Shown: positions 8,764 through 15,384 of the stretch, one piece after another
Position numbering within the stretch: the stretch's first letter is position 1
How the letters are laid out: every line of letters begins with the position of its first letter
From: Candidatus Ozemibacter sibiricus
Lineage (GTDB): Bacteria > Muiribacteriota > Ozemobacteria > Ozemobacterales > Ozemobacteraceae
Direction of reading: 5' to 3'
NCBI GenBank assembly: GCA_003327425.1
Contig: QOQW01000004.1
Location: 124,001 to 188,000, forward strand
Length of the DNA stretch: 64,000 nt
Notes under the pieces: model-generated
What the model was told of the DNA's origin: nothing
Database searches by the model: none
What the model saw: only the letters and a program-made list of their open reading frames with translations
Position numbers and translations under genes: made by a program

Positions 8764-9672
8764 CTACTTCGAATTGCTCTGGCGAAGGAGAGTGATGTAT
8801 TCGTTGTAGGCGTTGCGGTACTCGTTGAGCGCCGCCTGGGTATCGGACCGCAGCATGTTGGTGCGCAATTCCTCGTCGGGATTCTCGCTGCCACCGATGT
8901 TGGTCACGATATTGATGTACCGGTTGTAGGCCTTGATGTATCGGGCGTGGGCGGCTTTCAGGGCATCGGACGCGGCAGCCGGAACGACTTCCGGGGCCAC
9001 TTGCGTCGAGGCCGGCGTGGTGTTGGCCGAGACCGGAATTTCGTTGGCGGGAGCCGCCACCGGAGCGGGGCCCGTCGGTTTGCCGACATCGCCGCTGACC
9101 ACGATCTCACCGCTGGGAATGGTCACGGACGGAGCGGCGGAGGGCAGGTTGCTGCCGTTGCTGATGGTCTGCTTCTGGCGTTTGTAGTTCTTCCAGAGCA
9201 GGTAGCCGACGACGGCGGCACCGATCACCACAAGGGCGGGAATGAACAGGGGGCTGCCGATGATGCCACCGATGAAGCCGGCGATGCCAGAGAACATGCT
9301 ACCGATCGCGGCACCCACAGCGCCCAGGGCTCCGGTCACGAAGCCACCGGCCGCGACCAGGCCACCCCAGATGGCGGAGCCGATGCCAGCGATCCCGGCG
9401 CCCAGACCTCCGATGGCCGTCGCTGCTCCGGCGCCGGCGGCAACCGTTGCGCCCGAAGCGAAGCCGAGGGCAGAGGCGATGTAGGGCCCGGCGATGATGG
9501 CCCCGGCCCCCACGGCGACCGTGGCCAGCGCGGTCTTGACCGGATTCTGCTTGGCCTTGTTCACCAGATTGGAGAACAACCCGGCGTGCGCGCTGTGCGT
9601 GAATGCGGCCAGCATCATGACCACAGCCAGGGTTGTCGCCAGGGAACGGGTCAGAGTGCGATTCAACCTCAT
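8764..9672 (-). CDS. Secreted or membrane protein with long glycine/alanine zipper region
   Basis: A 302-residue protein. AGGAGG eight bases upstream fixes the ATG at 9672; the frame is open nine codons further. A signal peptide (residues 1-30, ending AHA before GLFSNL) is followed by about 100 residues rich in GxxxG and AxxxG spacing (residues 45-140, for example GGLGAGIAGIGSAIWGGL), then a clear hydrophobic helix FIPALVVIGAAVVGYLLW and a basic stop sequence KNYKRQK. Residues 165-230 are a Pro/Ala/Thr/Val linker and the last 70 form a Tyr/Asn-rich helical tail with repeated (A)YNRYI/AYNEYI motifs. Glycine zippers pack membrane helices, as in channels and outer-membrane lipoproteins. I cannot assign a function. 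A long structured leader precedes it. Confidence 0.7.
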   Translation of the reverse strand: MRLNRTLTRSLATTLAVVMMLAAFTHSAHAGLFSNLVNKAKQNPVKTALATVAVGAGAIIAGPYIASALGFASGATVAAGAGAATAIGGLGAGIAGIGSAIWGGLVAAGGFVTGALGAVGAAIGSMFSGIAGFIGGIIGSPLFIPALVVIGAAVVGYLLWKNYKRQKQTISNGSNLPSAAPSVTIPSGEIVVSGDVGKPTGPAPVAAPANEIPVSANTTPASTQVAPEVVPAAASDALKAAHARYIKAYNRYINIVTNIGGSENPDEELRTNMLRSDTQAALNEYRNAYNEYITLLRQSNSK

Positions 9673-9759
9673 AGACTTTCCTCCTGATGGGATACACAAG
9701 ACGCGGGGTTCAGGTTTGGGGTCTGTGGCAGTTCCTCCTTTCGAGTGAAGGTTTGGATT

Positions 9760-9786
9760 GGGATTGGGTTTGGGTTGGGTTTGGGG
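9760..9786 (+). repeat. G-quadruplex-forming tract (five G-runs)
   Basis: On the plus strand, G-runs at 9760-9762, 9766-9768, 9772-9774, 9777-9779 and 9783-9786 are separated by two or three T/A bases, which meets the strict intramolecular G-quadruplex pattern. The flanking bases continue the telomere-like TTTGG/ATTGG pattern back to 9750. The G-rich strand is the template strand for the leader of the minus-strand gene, so the mRNA carries the C-rich copy. Confidence 0.75.
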
Positions 9787-9795
9787 TATGAAGAA

Positions 9796-9824
9796 GGACC
9801 CCGCCTCGGGTTAAAGCGGGGTCC
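9796..9824 (-). terminator. Terminator-like hairpin (possible attenuator) in the leader
   Basis: GGACCCCGC (9824-9816 on the minus strand) pairs perfectly with GCGGGGTCC (9804-9796), loop 11 bases, then TTCTTC. The promoter at 9930-9958 lies between this hairpin and the upstream gene, so it acts on the downstream gene's own transcript as well as on read-through. The plus-strand side lacks a T-run. Confidence 0.6.
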
Positions 9825-9929
9825 CTGCTTCCGGTGGAGAACCCTGACAGGTCGTCAGAGGAGCCTGCCGCCAGGCTCGGAATCGGGTACCGATCGTATT
9901 GTCAAGGACCGGCAGGAACCTTGTCTCAA

Positions 9930-9958
9930 ATTATACGAGCGGTACCCAAGAGCGTCAA
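9930..9958 (-). promoter_or_regulatory. Strong sigma-70-type promoter facing the glycine-rich protein gene
   Basis: On the minus strand TTGACG (9958-9953), 17-base spacer, perfect TATAAT (9935-9930). An 8-base inverted repeat GGGTACCG/CGGTACCC (9947-9940 and 9892-9885) has one arm in the promoter spacer and the other about 35 bases after the transcription start, a layout compatible with a looping operator. Confidence 0.75.
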
Positions 9959-9971
9959 GGTCGAGGGGGCT

Positions 9972-10733
9972 TTACTTCACGATTCCCATCTTGAGGGTGA
10001 GATTCATGCGGGTGTCGATCTTTTCCTTCTTGCCGCCACCCATGTCGCTTTCCATGACCATCATCATGTTCGAGGTGACTTCGTTCTTGACCATGATGCC
10101 GGCCTTGTAGGCGAACCAGATCTTGCCGTTGGCCTTGACATTGAGGTTGATCGAGCCCGCCTGCCCCTGTTCGCTGGAGACATCGGACTGCAGCTTCACG
10201 CATTCATAGCCGTCGACGGTCTCGAATCCCAGGACGGTGTATTTGACCTTGAGAGGAATGGGGAGCTGGGGATTGGGCTGGATGTTGGAATCCCAGGAGT
10301 CGCCCACCTTGAGAGGCTTCTGGGGGAAGCGGATCTGCATCTGGTTGAAGTTGCCCTGATCCATGCCCTCGGACTCGAGGACTTCGCCGTCTTTGGCCAT
10401 TTTGACTCTGATGATCTGACCGATGGCGGGAAGGGGGGTCGGGGTATTGTTGACGGTGATGGTCCCTTCCTGGATGGTGGTGGTCATTTCGATGTTGCCC
10501 TGCTTGTCGACGCCGGTGACCTTCTGCTCGAGCTTCATGTTGGTCTCCAGGTCGGTCTTCTGGGCTTTCTGCATGGCGGTGACGACGGTGGTCCCACGGA
10601 TGTTCATCTGGTATTTGACCGTGGTGCCGGGCGCGGGATTGTACTGCAGCAGAACAGGCTCTTGGGCAGTGGCGGCCAGCGCCACGGAGAGCAGGACCAA
10701 CACACTCGCGATCACGGCGAAACGCTTCAACAT
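9972..10733 (-). CDS. Secreted protein, DUF6263-like
   Basis: A 253-residue protein with a clear signal peptide (residues 1-23, LLSVALAATAQ before EP). The mature part is a beta-rich domain with many KVTGVD/IEMTTTI and VKYTVLGFETVDGYECVKLQSD type strands, typical of periplasmic or surface proteins of the DUF6263-like group whose function is unknown (family assignment from overall look only). A Met-rich segment MMMVMESDMGGG stands near the C-terminus. AAAGGAGA precedes the ATG. It has its own promoter at 10816-10844, back to back with the promoter of the plus-strand gene beyond. Confidence 0.65.
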   Translation of the reverse strand: MLKRFAVIASVLVLLSVALAATAQEPVLLQYNPAPGTTVKYQMNIRGTTVVTAMQKAQKTDLETNMKLEQKVTGVDKQGNIEMTTTIQEGTITVNNTPTPLPAIGQIIRVKMAKDGEVLESEGMDQGNFNQMQIRFPQKPLKVGDSWDSNIQPNPQLPIPLKVKYTVLGFETVDGYECVKLQSDVSSEQGQAGSINLNVKANGKIWFAYKAGIMVKNEVTSNMMMVMESDMGGGKKEKIDTRMNLTLKMGIVK

Positions 10734-10815
10734 CGACCAAAGTCTCCTTTCGCTTTCCCAGGGTTCGCCTGGATGGTACCGAAGTCACGGCGGGAAACCC
10801 GCTCAGTCAGGGGGG

Positions 10816-10844
10816 AGAATAGCATAGGGGTCAGGGGGTGTCAA
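10816..10844 (-). promoter_or_regulatory. Promoter of the secreted DUF6263-like gene
   Basis: On the minus strand TTGACA (10844-10839), 17-base spacer, TATTCT (10821-10816). Its -35 box is 15 bases from the -35 box of the divergent plus-strand promoter. Confidence 0.75.
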
Positions 10845-10859
10845 GCAGAATCCATTGCC

Positions 10860-10888
10860 TTGTCAGCCCCTGTCCGATCCGCTATAAT
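10860..10888 (+). promoter_or_regulatory. Promoter of the small unknown gene at 10978
   Basis: TTGTCA (10860-10865), 17-base spacer, perfect TATAAT (10883-10888). Predicted transcription start about 10895. Confidence 0.75.
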
Positions 10889-10977
10889 GGCCATCGACCT
10901 TCGTTTTCCATTTTTCCGATGGAAGGCCCTCGCCTCTGAGCCCGCGCAACGATCTAAGCTACCGGTCATTCGAAGAC

Positions 10978-11352
10978 GTGTATTTCGAAAAACGCGTCTG
11001 GATGCCGTCGGCCAACGTCGCCAACTATGTCATGCTGTTCACCCGCCTGTACATCGGGGAACGGACCCCCCTCGGCCGGCGCTCTCTGAGGAATCTTCTG
11101 GTGACTCTGGCCGAGAGCGAAATCGTACCCCGGGTCCTGGTCTTCTGGAACAATGCGGTCAAAATCTGCCTGGAAGGCAGCCCGCTGCTGGCCACCCTGG
11201 CCAAGATCGAGCGAACCGGGGTCAAGATCCTGGTTTCCGGCTTCGCCCTCGAGCGCCTGCAGGCCAAGAGCAAGCTGCGGATCGGCAAGCTGGCCAACAA
11301 CTTCGATCTGCTCGAGGCCATCCACAAGGCCACCAAGGTCGTTTCATTTTGA
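10978..11352 (+). CDS. Small DsrE-like protein of unknown function
   Basis: A 124-residue alpha/beta protein. Strand-helix order, the central VPRVLVFWNNAVKICLEGSPLLATLAKIERTGVKILVSGFALERL and a following KLANNFDLLEAIHKATKVVSF resemble the DsrE/F-like sulfur-relay fold (strand, cysteine at the helix start, C at VKICL). The start is uncertain: GTG at 10978 lacks a ribosome-binding site, while the frame stays open back to the promoter, and a GGAAGG at 10921-10926 stands nine bases before an in-frame CTG at 10936. If CTG is used the protein gains 14 residues beginning SPRNDLSYRS. The tRNA operon promoter starts 4 bases after the stop. DsrE-like proteins bind persulfide sulfur, but this role is not shown here. 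Confidence 0.6.
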   Translation: MYFEKRVWMPSANVANYVMLFTRLYIGERTPLGRRSLRNLLVTLAESEIVPRVLVFWNNAVKICLEGSPLLATLAKIERTGVKILVSGFALERLQAKSKLRIGKLANNFDLLEAIHKATKVVSF

Positions 11353-11356
11353 GGGG

Positions 11357-11385
11357 TTGACATCTCTCCTCGCCCGTGCTAGCAT
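11357..11385 (+). promoter_or_regulatory. Promoter of the tRNA operon
   Basis: TTGACA (11357-11362), 17-base spacer, TAGCAT (11380-11385), with the first tRNA base at 11405, about 13 bases after the expected start. Confidence 0.8.
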
Positions 11386-11404
11386 ACAGATGTAGTTCGG
11401 TAGA

Positions 11405-11477
11405 GGGCGGTTAGCTCAGTTGGCAGAGCGCTTGCCTTACACGCAAGTGGTCGGCGGTTCGAACCCGTCATCGCCCA
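11405..11477 (+). tRNA. tRNA-Val (anticodon TAC)
   Basis: A full cloverleaf: acceptor GGGCGGT/ATCGCCC with one wobble, D-arm GCTC/GAGC, anticodon loop CTTACAC reading GTA, and T-loop TTCGAAC. The discriminator is A and the 3' CCA is not encoded (CCG follows). Confidence 0.95.
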
Positions 11478-11491
11478 CCGATCCGCATCAC

Positions 11492-11566
11492 GGGGTCGTA
11501 GTTCAGTTCGGTTAGAACGCATGCCTGTCACGCATGAGGCCGCGAGTTCGAGTCTCGTCGACCCCG
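11492..11566 (+). tRNA. tRNA-Asp (anticodon GTC)
   Basis: Acceptor GGGGTCG/CGACCCC, D-arm GTTC/GAAC, anticodon loop CTGTCAC, T-loop TTCGAGT, discriminator G. The 3' CCA is not encoded. Confidence 0.95.
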
Positions 11567-11579
11567 CTCTTTTCATCCC

Positions 11580-11652
<73 letters not shown>

Positions 11653-11664
11653 TTGTTTTTTCTT

Positions 11665-11736
11665 GGCGGCATAGCCAAGTGGTAAGGCGAAGGTCTGCAA
11701 AACCTTTATACATCGGTTCGAATCCGATTGCCGCCT
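11665..11736 (+). tRNA. tRNA-Cys (anticodon GCA)
   Basis: Acceptor GGCGGCA/TGCCGCC, D-arm GCC/GGC, anticodon loop CTGCAAA, T-loop TTCGAAT, discriminator T as is usual for bacterial tRNA-Cys. The 3' CCA is not encoded. Confidence 0.95.
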
Positions 11737-11757
11737 TTCAGCGTGCAGCGCTCGCCG

Positions 11758-11785
11758 AAAACCCCGGGGTCTTCCCCGGGGTTTT
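11758..11785 (+). terminator. Terminator of the tRNA operon
   Basis: A perfect 12-base-pair hairpin: AAAACCCCGGGG (11758-11769) with CCCCGGGGTTTT (11774-11785), loop TCTT. The A and T ends make it symmetrical, so it could work in both directions. Confidence 0.88.
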
Positions 11786-11927
11786 GCGTTTCTCCTCCGC
11801 TTTTTCCCGACGCCGGCGCCCTTGCCCGAGCCTGCCGAGCCGTCTTCCCCCGCTGCCCCCGCCTCCTTCGAGATTCTTCTGCTCATGCCGATAGAACTGA
11901 AAAAAGCGTTCTCTCGAAGGAGGCCTC

Positions 11928-13769
11928 ATGCATCGCCCCTTGCTGCCATCGGGTCCGCTCGTCTTCCCCCTTCCCCCGGACCGGCGGCCTGCCGCATCCG
12001 CCCGCCCGCTCACGGTCCTGCCCTGGGTCTGGCGCCAGGGGCTTCCTCTGGCCTTGAGCCTGGGGCTGCTCTGGACGGGCACGCCAGCCCAGGCCTCACC
12101 TCTGGACTGGCTGGGAACCAAACGCCCCCCCGCCAGGCGCGCCGCGGATACCACCGGAACGCCCCTCAAACGGAACGCTCCCTCGTCCACCGCCGACCTG
12201 CCTGACTTCTTCGCCACCCAGGGTCCCGGCCCGGATCTCGACGGCTCTTCGCTCAGCCCTCTCAAGTTCGCCGAAACCCACTGGCTGACCGCCAAGGGGC
12301 ATCTGGAAAAAGCGACGCGAGGCATCCAGGCCAAGATCCAAGAGAGGAAAATCCAGGATCTCGTGGCCAAACTGTTCGTCATCGACAGTCAGACCTACAA
12401 GGAGATCCTGAAGAATGCCGCCAGCGGCCTGCAGAACCTGGGCGGCAGCGTGCGCACGATGAACGGCCTGCTGATCGAACTCAATCGGATCGTCACCGCG
12501 CCACGCGAAGAGACCCTCGATACCCTCGAGCGCACCCTCGCCCGACTCAAAACCCAGAACGACGCCATGCTGGCCGAGGTCCGAGCCCACATCGCGGGGG
12601 TCGAGCGCATGATCACCCTGGCTCAGGAGGCCTACCAGACGCTGGAATTGATCCCCAGCCTGTCTTTGCCCCCCATCGACCTCTACGTGCAGGCCTCCAA
12701 GCAGGTGATGAAGCTCGCCCAATCATCGAGCGAAGCCCAGAAAGGGCTGCTGTTCAATGTCCAGACCGGGGCCGAGCAGGTCACCGCCACCATCGAGAGC
12801 ATGGTCTCCACCATTCGCACCACGCTGCGATTTTCGGATCATTTCGCCTTCCGGCAGTTCCCTTTGATCAACCTGCCGGTGCCGAGCCGGGAGAAACTGT
12901 TCGCCCAGCTGTCCACCCTCAAGAACGCCGCCAAGGGCATTCAAAATACCCTTTCCATCGGCGATTCACATTTGAAGAATTCCGCCCAGCAGTTTACCCA
13001 CCTCTCGCAGAGCGTCTGGACGAAAATCGCTGATGCCCTGAAGTATCAGGGGCAGAGCGAATACGGGGTGGAAAACCTGCCTCAGATCTCCGGGTATTCC
13101 TACAATCAGGTGTGCGGGCTCTTCCAGCGCATCAAAGATGGGATCAACGACATGAAAATGGCGATGGCCAAAGAAGGACGCAGCGCACCGGCCCGGTCCA
13201 GCCGGCCGACGGTGGCCATCGAGACCGAAGACCAGTTCCTGGCCCGGAAGTCGCAGGTGGCCAACGGCAAGCTGCCCCTGTTCCTGCTCGGCGGCTCGCG
13301 AGAAGCTCCAGCCGAGGATGCGAGCGCGCCGTCAGGCAAAGCCCCCCGGTCCCTGGATGAAGGCGAGATGACCGTTTTGTACTCCGAACGGGAAGCTCCC
13401 ACCGTGGTCAAGGAGCAGTTACTGCCCGACGAAGTCGACATCCTGCAACAGGAGCTGGGCAATCTGATGACCAGCGCCGACCCACAGGGCTTCGCCCCCG
13501 AACCAGGGAGGGCCTCCCAGCGTCAGACCGCCTCGCGGCCTTCGCGTGACCGTCCCAGGCCCAAGCAGGCCCTGGATTTGATTCCTCCGACCAGCGACCT
13601 GGATGCGACCGACAAAGGCATCGCCCAGGCGGCTCTGCCGCCGGATGCCGGCGATTTCCGGCCCACCGAGCTGTTGCGCATGGAATCGACCGGGGCACCC
13701 GGCGAAACGGCCGATCTGATCCCGATGTTCCGGCTCGAGGATTTCTCGCCACCGCCGGACAAAGACTGA
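11928..13769 (+). CDS. Large secreted helical protein of unknown function
   Basis: A 613-residue protein with AAGGAGG at 11917-11923 before the ATG. A Pro/Arg-rich N-terminal stretch of about 35 residues precedes a signal-peptide-like segment (residues 37-57, LPLALSLGLLWTGTPAQA before SPLDW), an unusually long n-region. Residues 110-390 are almost entirely amphipathic helix, with coiled-coil-like heptads such as LDTLERTLARLKTQNDAMLAEV and repeats of AxxxIQxxLS type. From about 410 to the end the chain is Pro/Ser/Asp-rich and probably disordered, closing LEDFSPPPDKD. I recognise no family. A strong terminator follows the stop, and a convergent helical gene lies just beyond. Confidence 0.7.
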   Translation: MHRPLLPSGPLVFPLPPDRRPAASARPLTVLPWVWRQGLPLALSLGLLWTGTPAQASPLDWLGTKRPPARRAADTTGTPLKRNAPSSTADLPDFFATQGPGPDLDGSSLSPLKFAETHWLTAKGHLEKATRGIQAKIQERKIQDLVAKLFVIDSQTYKEILKNAASGLQNLGGSVRTMNGLLIELNRIVTAPREETLDTLERTLARLKTQNDAMLAEVRAHIAGVERMITLAQEAYQTLELIPSLSLPPIDLYVQASKQVMKLAQSSSEAQKGLLFNVQTGAEQVTATIESMVSTIRTTLRFSDHFAFRQFPLINLPVPSREKLFAQLSTLKNAAKGIQNTLSIGDSHLKNSAQQFTHLSQSVWTKIADALKYQGQSEYGVENLPQISGYSYNQVCGLFQRIKDGINDMKMAMAKEGRSAPARSSRPTVAIETEDQFLARKSQVANGKLPLFLLGGSREAPAEDASAPSGKAPRSLDEGEMTVLYSEREAPTVVKEQLLPDEVDILQQELGNLMTSADPQGFAPEPGRASQRQTASRPSRDRPRPKQALDLIPPTSDLDATDKGIAQAALPPDAGDFRPTELLRMESTGAPGETADLIPMFRLEDFSPPPDKD

Positions 13770-13785
13770 CCAATTACCAGAAAGA

Positions 13786-13830
13786 CCGATGGGCGGGATG
13801 GCTCAGACCATTCCGCCCATCGGGTGTTTT
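13786..13830 (+). terminator. Strong hairpin terminator between convergent genes
   Basis: A 16-pair stem (13786-13801 with 13808-13823, one G-T wobble), six-base loop, then GTGTTTTT. It lies 17 bases after the upstream stop. On the minus strand it is followed by TCTTTCTGG, so it may also serve the convergent gene ending at 13840. Confidence 0.88.
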
Positions 13831-13839
13831 TGGCGGGAA

Positions 13840-14202
13840 TCAGGCGAAGCGATCGATGAGCTGTCCGATCTGGACCGCGGGCTGCCCCCCATTCATGGGA
13901 GAAGCGATGAGAGCGGCCATCACTTTGTTGACCTCGGCATTGGACTGGCGCAGCACCTGCCCGAACTGGAGGGAAGCCGTACTGACCTGCTGCTGACGCG
14001 ATTCGACGCGAGTCTGCTCCGCCGCCCGGACATCGCGCGCGGAACGGACATAGGCATCGCTGACCCGGGCCCGTTCACCCGCACCTGCTTTGACCAGCGA
14101 TTCGCGAACGCGATTGATCTCTTGGGTGCGCTGGATGGTCGCTCGGCTCTGGTCAAGCGTGCCAGTGCCGAAACTCAAGGCTTTCATGAGCTCCATCTTC
14201 AT
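13840..14202 (-). CDS. Small helical protein of unknown function
   Basis: A 120-residue protein starting MKMELMKALSFGTG; GGAGGGG precedes the ATG at 14202 with good spacing and a promoter stands at 14236-14264. After a short N-terminal segment it is one long charged helix (residues 18-85), rich in Arg, Glu, Gln and Ala (for example SARDVRAAEQTRVESRQQQV), followed by a second helix with QVLRQSNAEVNKVMAALIAS and a flexible end. There is no signal peptide. It shares its terminator region with the convergent secreted helical protein. No family recognised. Confidence 0.7.
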   Translation of the reverse strand: MKMELMKALSFGTGTLDQSRATIQRTQEINRVRESLVKAGAGERARVSDAYVRSARDVRAAEQTRVESRQQQVSTASLQFGQVLRQSNAEVNKVMAALIASPMNGGQPAVQIGQLIDRFA

Positions 14203-14235
14203 GTGTTCCCCTCCGTGGGATCCGCCTTCACTTAA

Positions 14236-14264
14236 AATGTACTCGAATTCCCTACAAATTGCAA
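14236..14264 (-). promoter_or_regulatory. Promoter of the small helical protein gene
   Basis: On the minus strand TTGCAA (14264-14259), 17-base spacer, TACATT (14241-14236); predicted start about 14229, 27 bases before the ATG. Confidence 0.6.
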
Positions 14265-14339
14265 CTGCCAAAGCCTTCCAGTATCTCTTGACCATTGAAG
14301 GAGTTCGGGGAAGGCTTCTGGGGGAAAGCTTCATCTCCC

Positions 14340-14368
14340 TTGCTAGGAGGCCCCGAGAATGGTACACT
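14340..14368 (+). promoter_or_regulatory. Promoter of the tetrapyrrole cluster
   Basis: TTGCTA (14340-14345), 17-base spacer, TACACT (14363-14368). The predicted start near 14375 lies after the upstream in-frame ATG (14359) and before the GTG at 14401, so it supports the GTG start of hemB. Confidence 0.6.
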
Positions 14369-14400
14369 CCTCGCCATCTGATGGTCGAAGGAGCCAAGGA

Positions 14401-15384
14401 GTGCCGTTTCCTGTCCACCGCCCCCGACGATTGCGCCAGGATCTGCGATCCCGCCGGATGCTGCGAGAAACCAGGCTGCACCCGCAGCAATTGATCCTCC
14501 CGTTGTTCGTGCAAGAAGATCTCGCCGCTCCCCAGCCCATTCAGGCCATGCCTGGCCACTGTCAGTGGCCGATCGAGATGATCGAACGGCCCGTTCGCGA
14601 GGCGATGGCCAGCGGGGTCGGAGCGTTCCTGCTGTTCGGGCTGCCGGCCCGGAAAGACTCCCAGGGGAGTGCCGCGCACGATCCGGAGGGGGTGGTCCCT
14701 CGGGCGGTGCGCCGGCTGCGCCAGATCTGCCCTGACGCCTGGCTGATCACCGACGTCTGCCTGTGCGCCTACACCGACCACGGCCATTGCGGACTCCTCG
14801 ACCCGGACGGGCGGGTCCGCAACGATGAGACCCTGCCGATCCTGGCCGAGATGGCGCTCGCCCACGTGCGCGCCGGAGCGGACATGGTGGCGCCCTCCGA
14901 CATGATGGACGGCCGGATCGCCGCGCTGCGCCGCCATCTCGATGCGCACGGGCACACCCAGACGCCCATCATGGCCTACGCTGCGAAGTTCGCTTCTTCC
15001 TTGTACGGCCCCTTCCGGGAGGCCGCGCATTCGGCCCCGCAGACGGGCGACCGCCGAGGCTACCAGATGGACCCGGCCAATCCGCGGGAGGCCCTGCTCG
15101 AGCTGCAGCTCGACTTCGAAGAAGGGGCCGATGTGCTGATGGTGAAGCCGGGCTTGGCCTACCTCGACATCATCGCCGCCGCGCGTCGGCGGTTCCCCTG
15201 TCCCATCGCCGCCTATCAGGTCTCGGGCGAGTATGCCATGATCAAGGCGGCGGCCGAGAAGGGCTGGCTCGATGAACGGGCCGCCGCCCTGGAGACCTTG
15301 CTTGCCCTGCACCGCGCCGGCGCCGATTGGTTGATCACGTATTTCGCCGTCGAAGCCGCGCGCTGGCTGCGCGACGAACCATGA
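14401..15384 (+). CDS. hemB: Delta-aminolevulinic acid dehydratase (porphobilinogen synthase)
   Basis: A 327-residue cytoplasmic enzyme that condenses two 5-aminolevulinates to porphobilinogen. The GTG start is chosen because GGAG lies seven bases upstream, the promoter begins transcription just before it, and the protein then opens VPFPVHRPRRLR as HemB proteins do. Both active-site lysines are visible: MAYAAKFASSLYGPFREA (about residue 195) and LMVKPGLAYLDII (about 247). The zinc-ligand pattern CLCAYTDHGHC is present (about 119-129), so it is of the zinc-dependent kind. The stop overlaps the next start (ATGA), which couples it to the radical SAM gene. Confidence 0.95.
   Translation: MPFPVHRPRRLRQDLRSRRMLRETRLHPQQLILPLFVQEDLAAPQPIQAMPGHCQWPIEMIERPVREAMASGVGAFLLFGLPARKDSQGSAAHDPEGVVPRAVRRLRQICPDAWLITDVCLCAYTDHGHCGLLDPDGRVRNDETLPILAEMALAHVRAGADMVAPSDMMDGRIAALRRHLDAHGHTQTPIMAYAAKFASSLYGPFREAAHSAPQTGDRRGYQMDPANPREALLELQLDFEEGADVLMVKPGLAYLDIIAAARRRFPCPIAAYQVSGEYAMIKAAAEKGWLDERAAALETLLALHRAGADWLITYFAVEAARWLRDEP

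Larger units (their letters stand above)
9673..9923 (-). promoter_or_regulatory. Long structured 5' leader of the glycine-rich protein gene
   Basis: From the promoter at 9930-9958 the transcript runs about 250 bases before the start codon. In order it can form hairpins 9894-9882 (ATCGG/CCGAT), 9878-9861 (GAGCCTG/CAGGCTC), 9858-9844 (CTGAC/GTCAG) and 9824-9796 (9 pairs, terminator-like), then a C-rich tract 9786-9760, a Shine-Dalgarno-like AAAGGAGG near 9740 with no start codon behind it, and finally the true ribosome-binding site. This looks like an attenuator or riboswitch arrangement, but it matches no class I know. Confidence 0.5.

Noticed and set aside
14359-14400. Upstream ATG as the hemB start
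   Set aside because: It lies just before the -10 box of a good promoter and adds 14 residues absent from HemB proteins; the GTG at 14401 has the ribosome-binding site.
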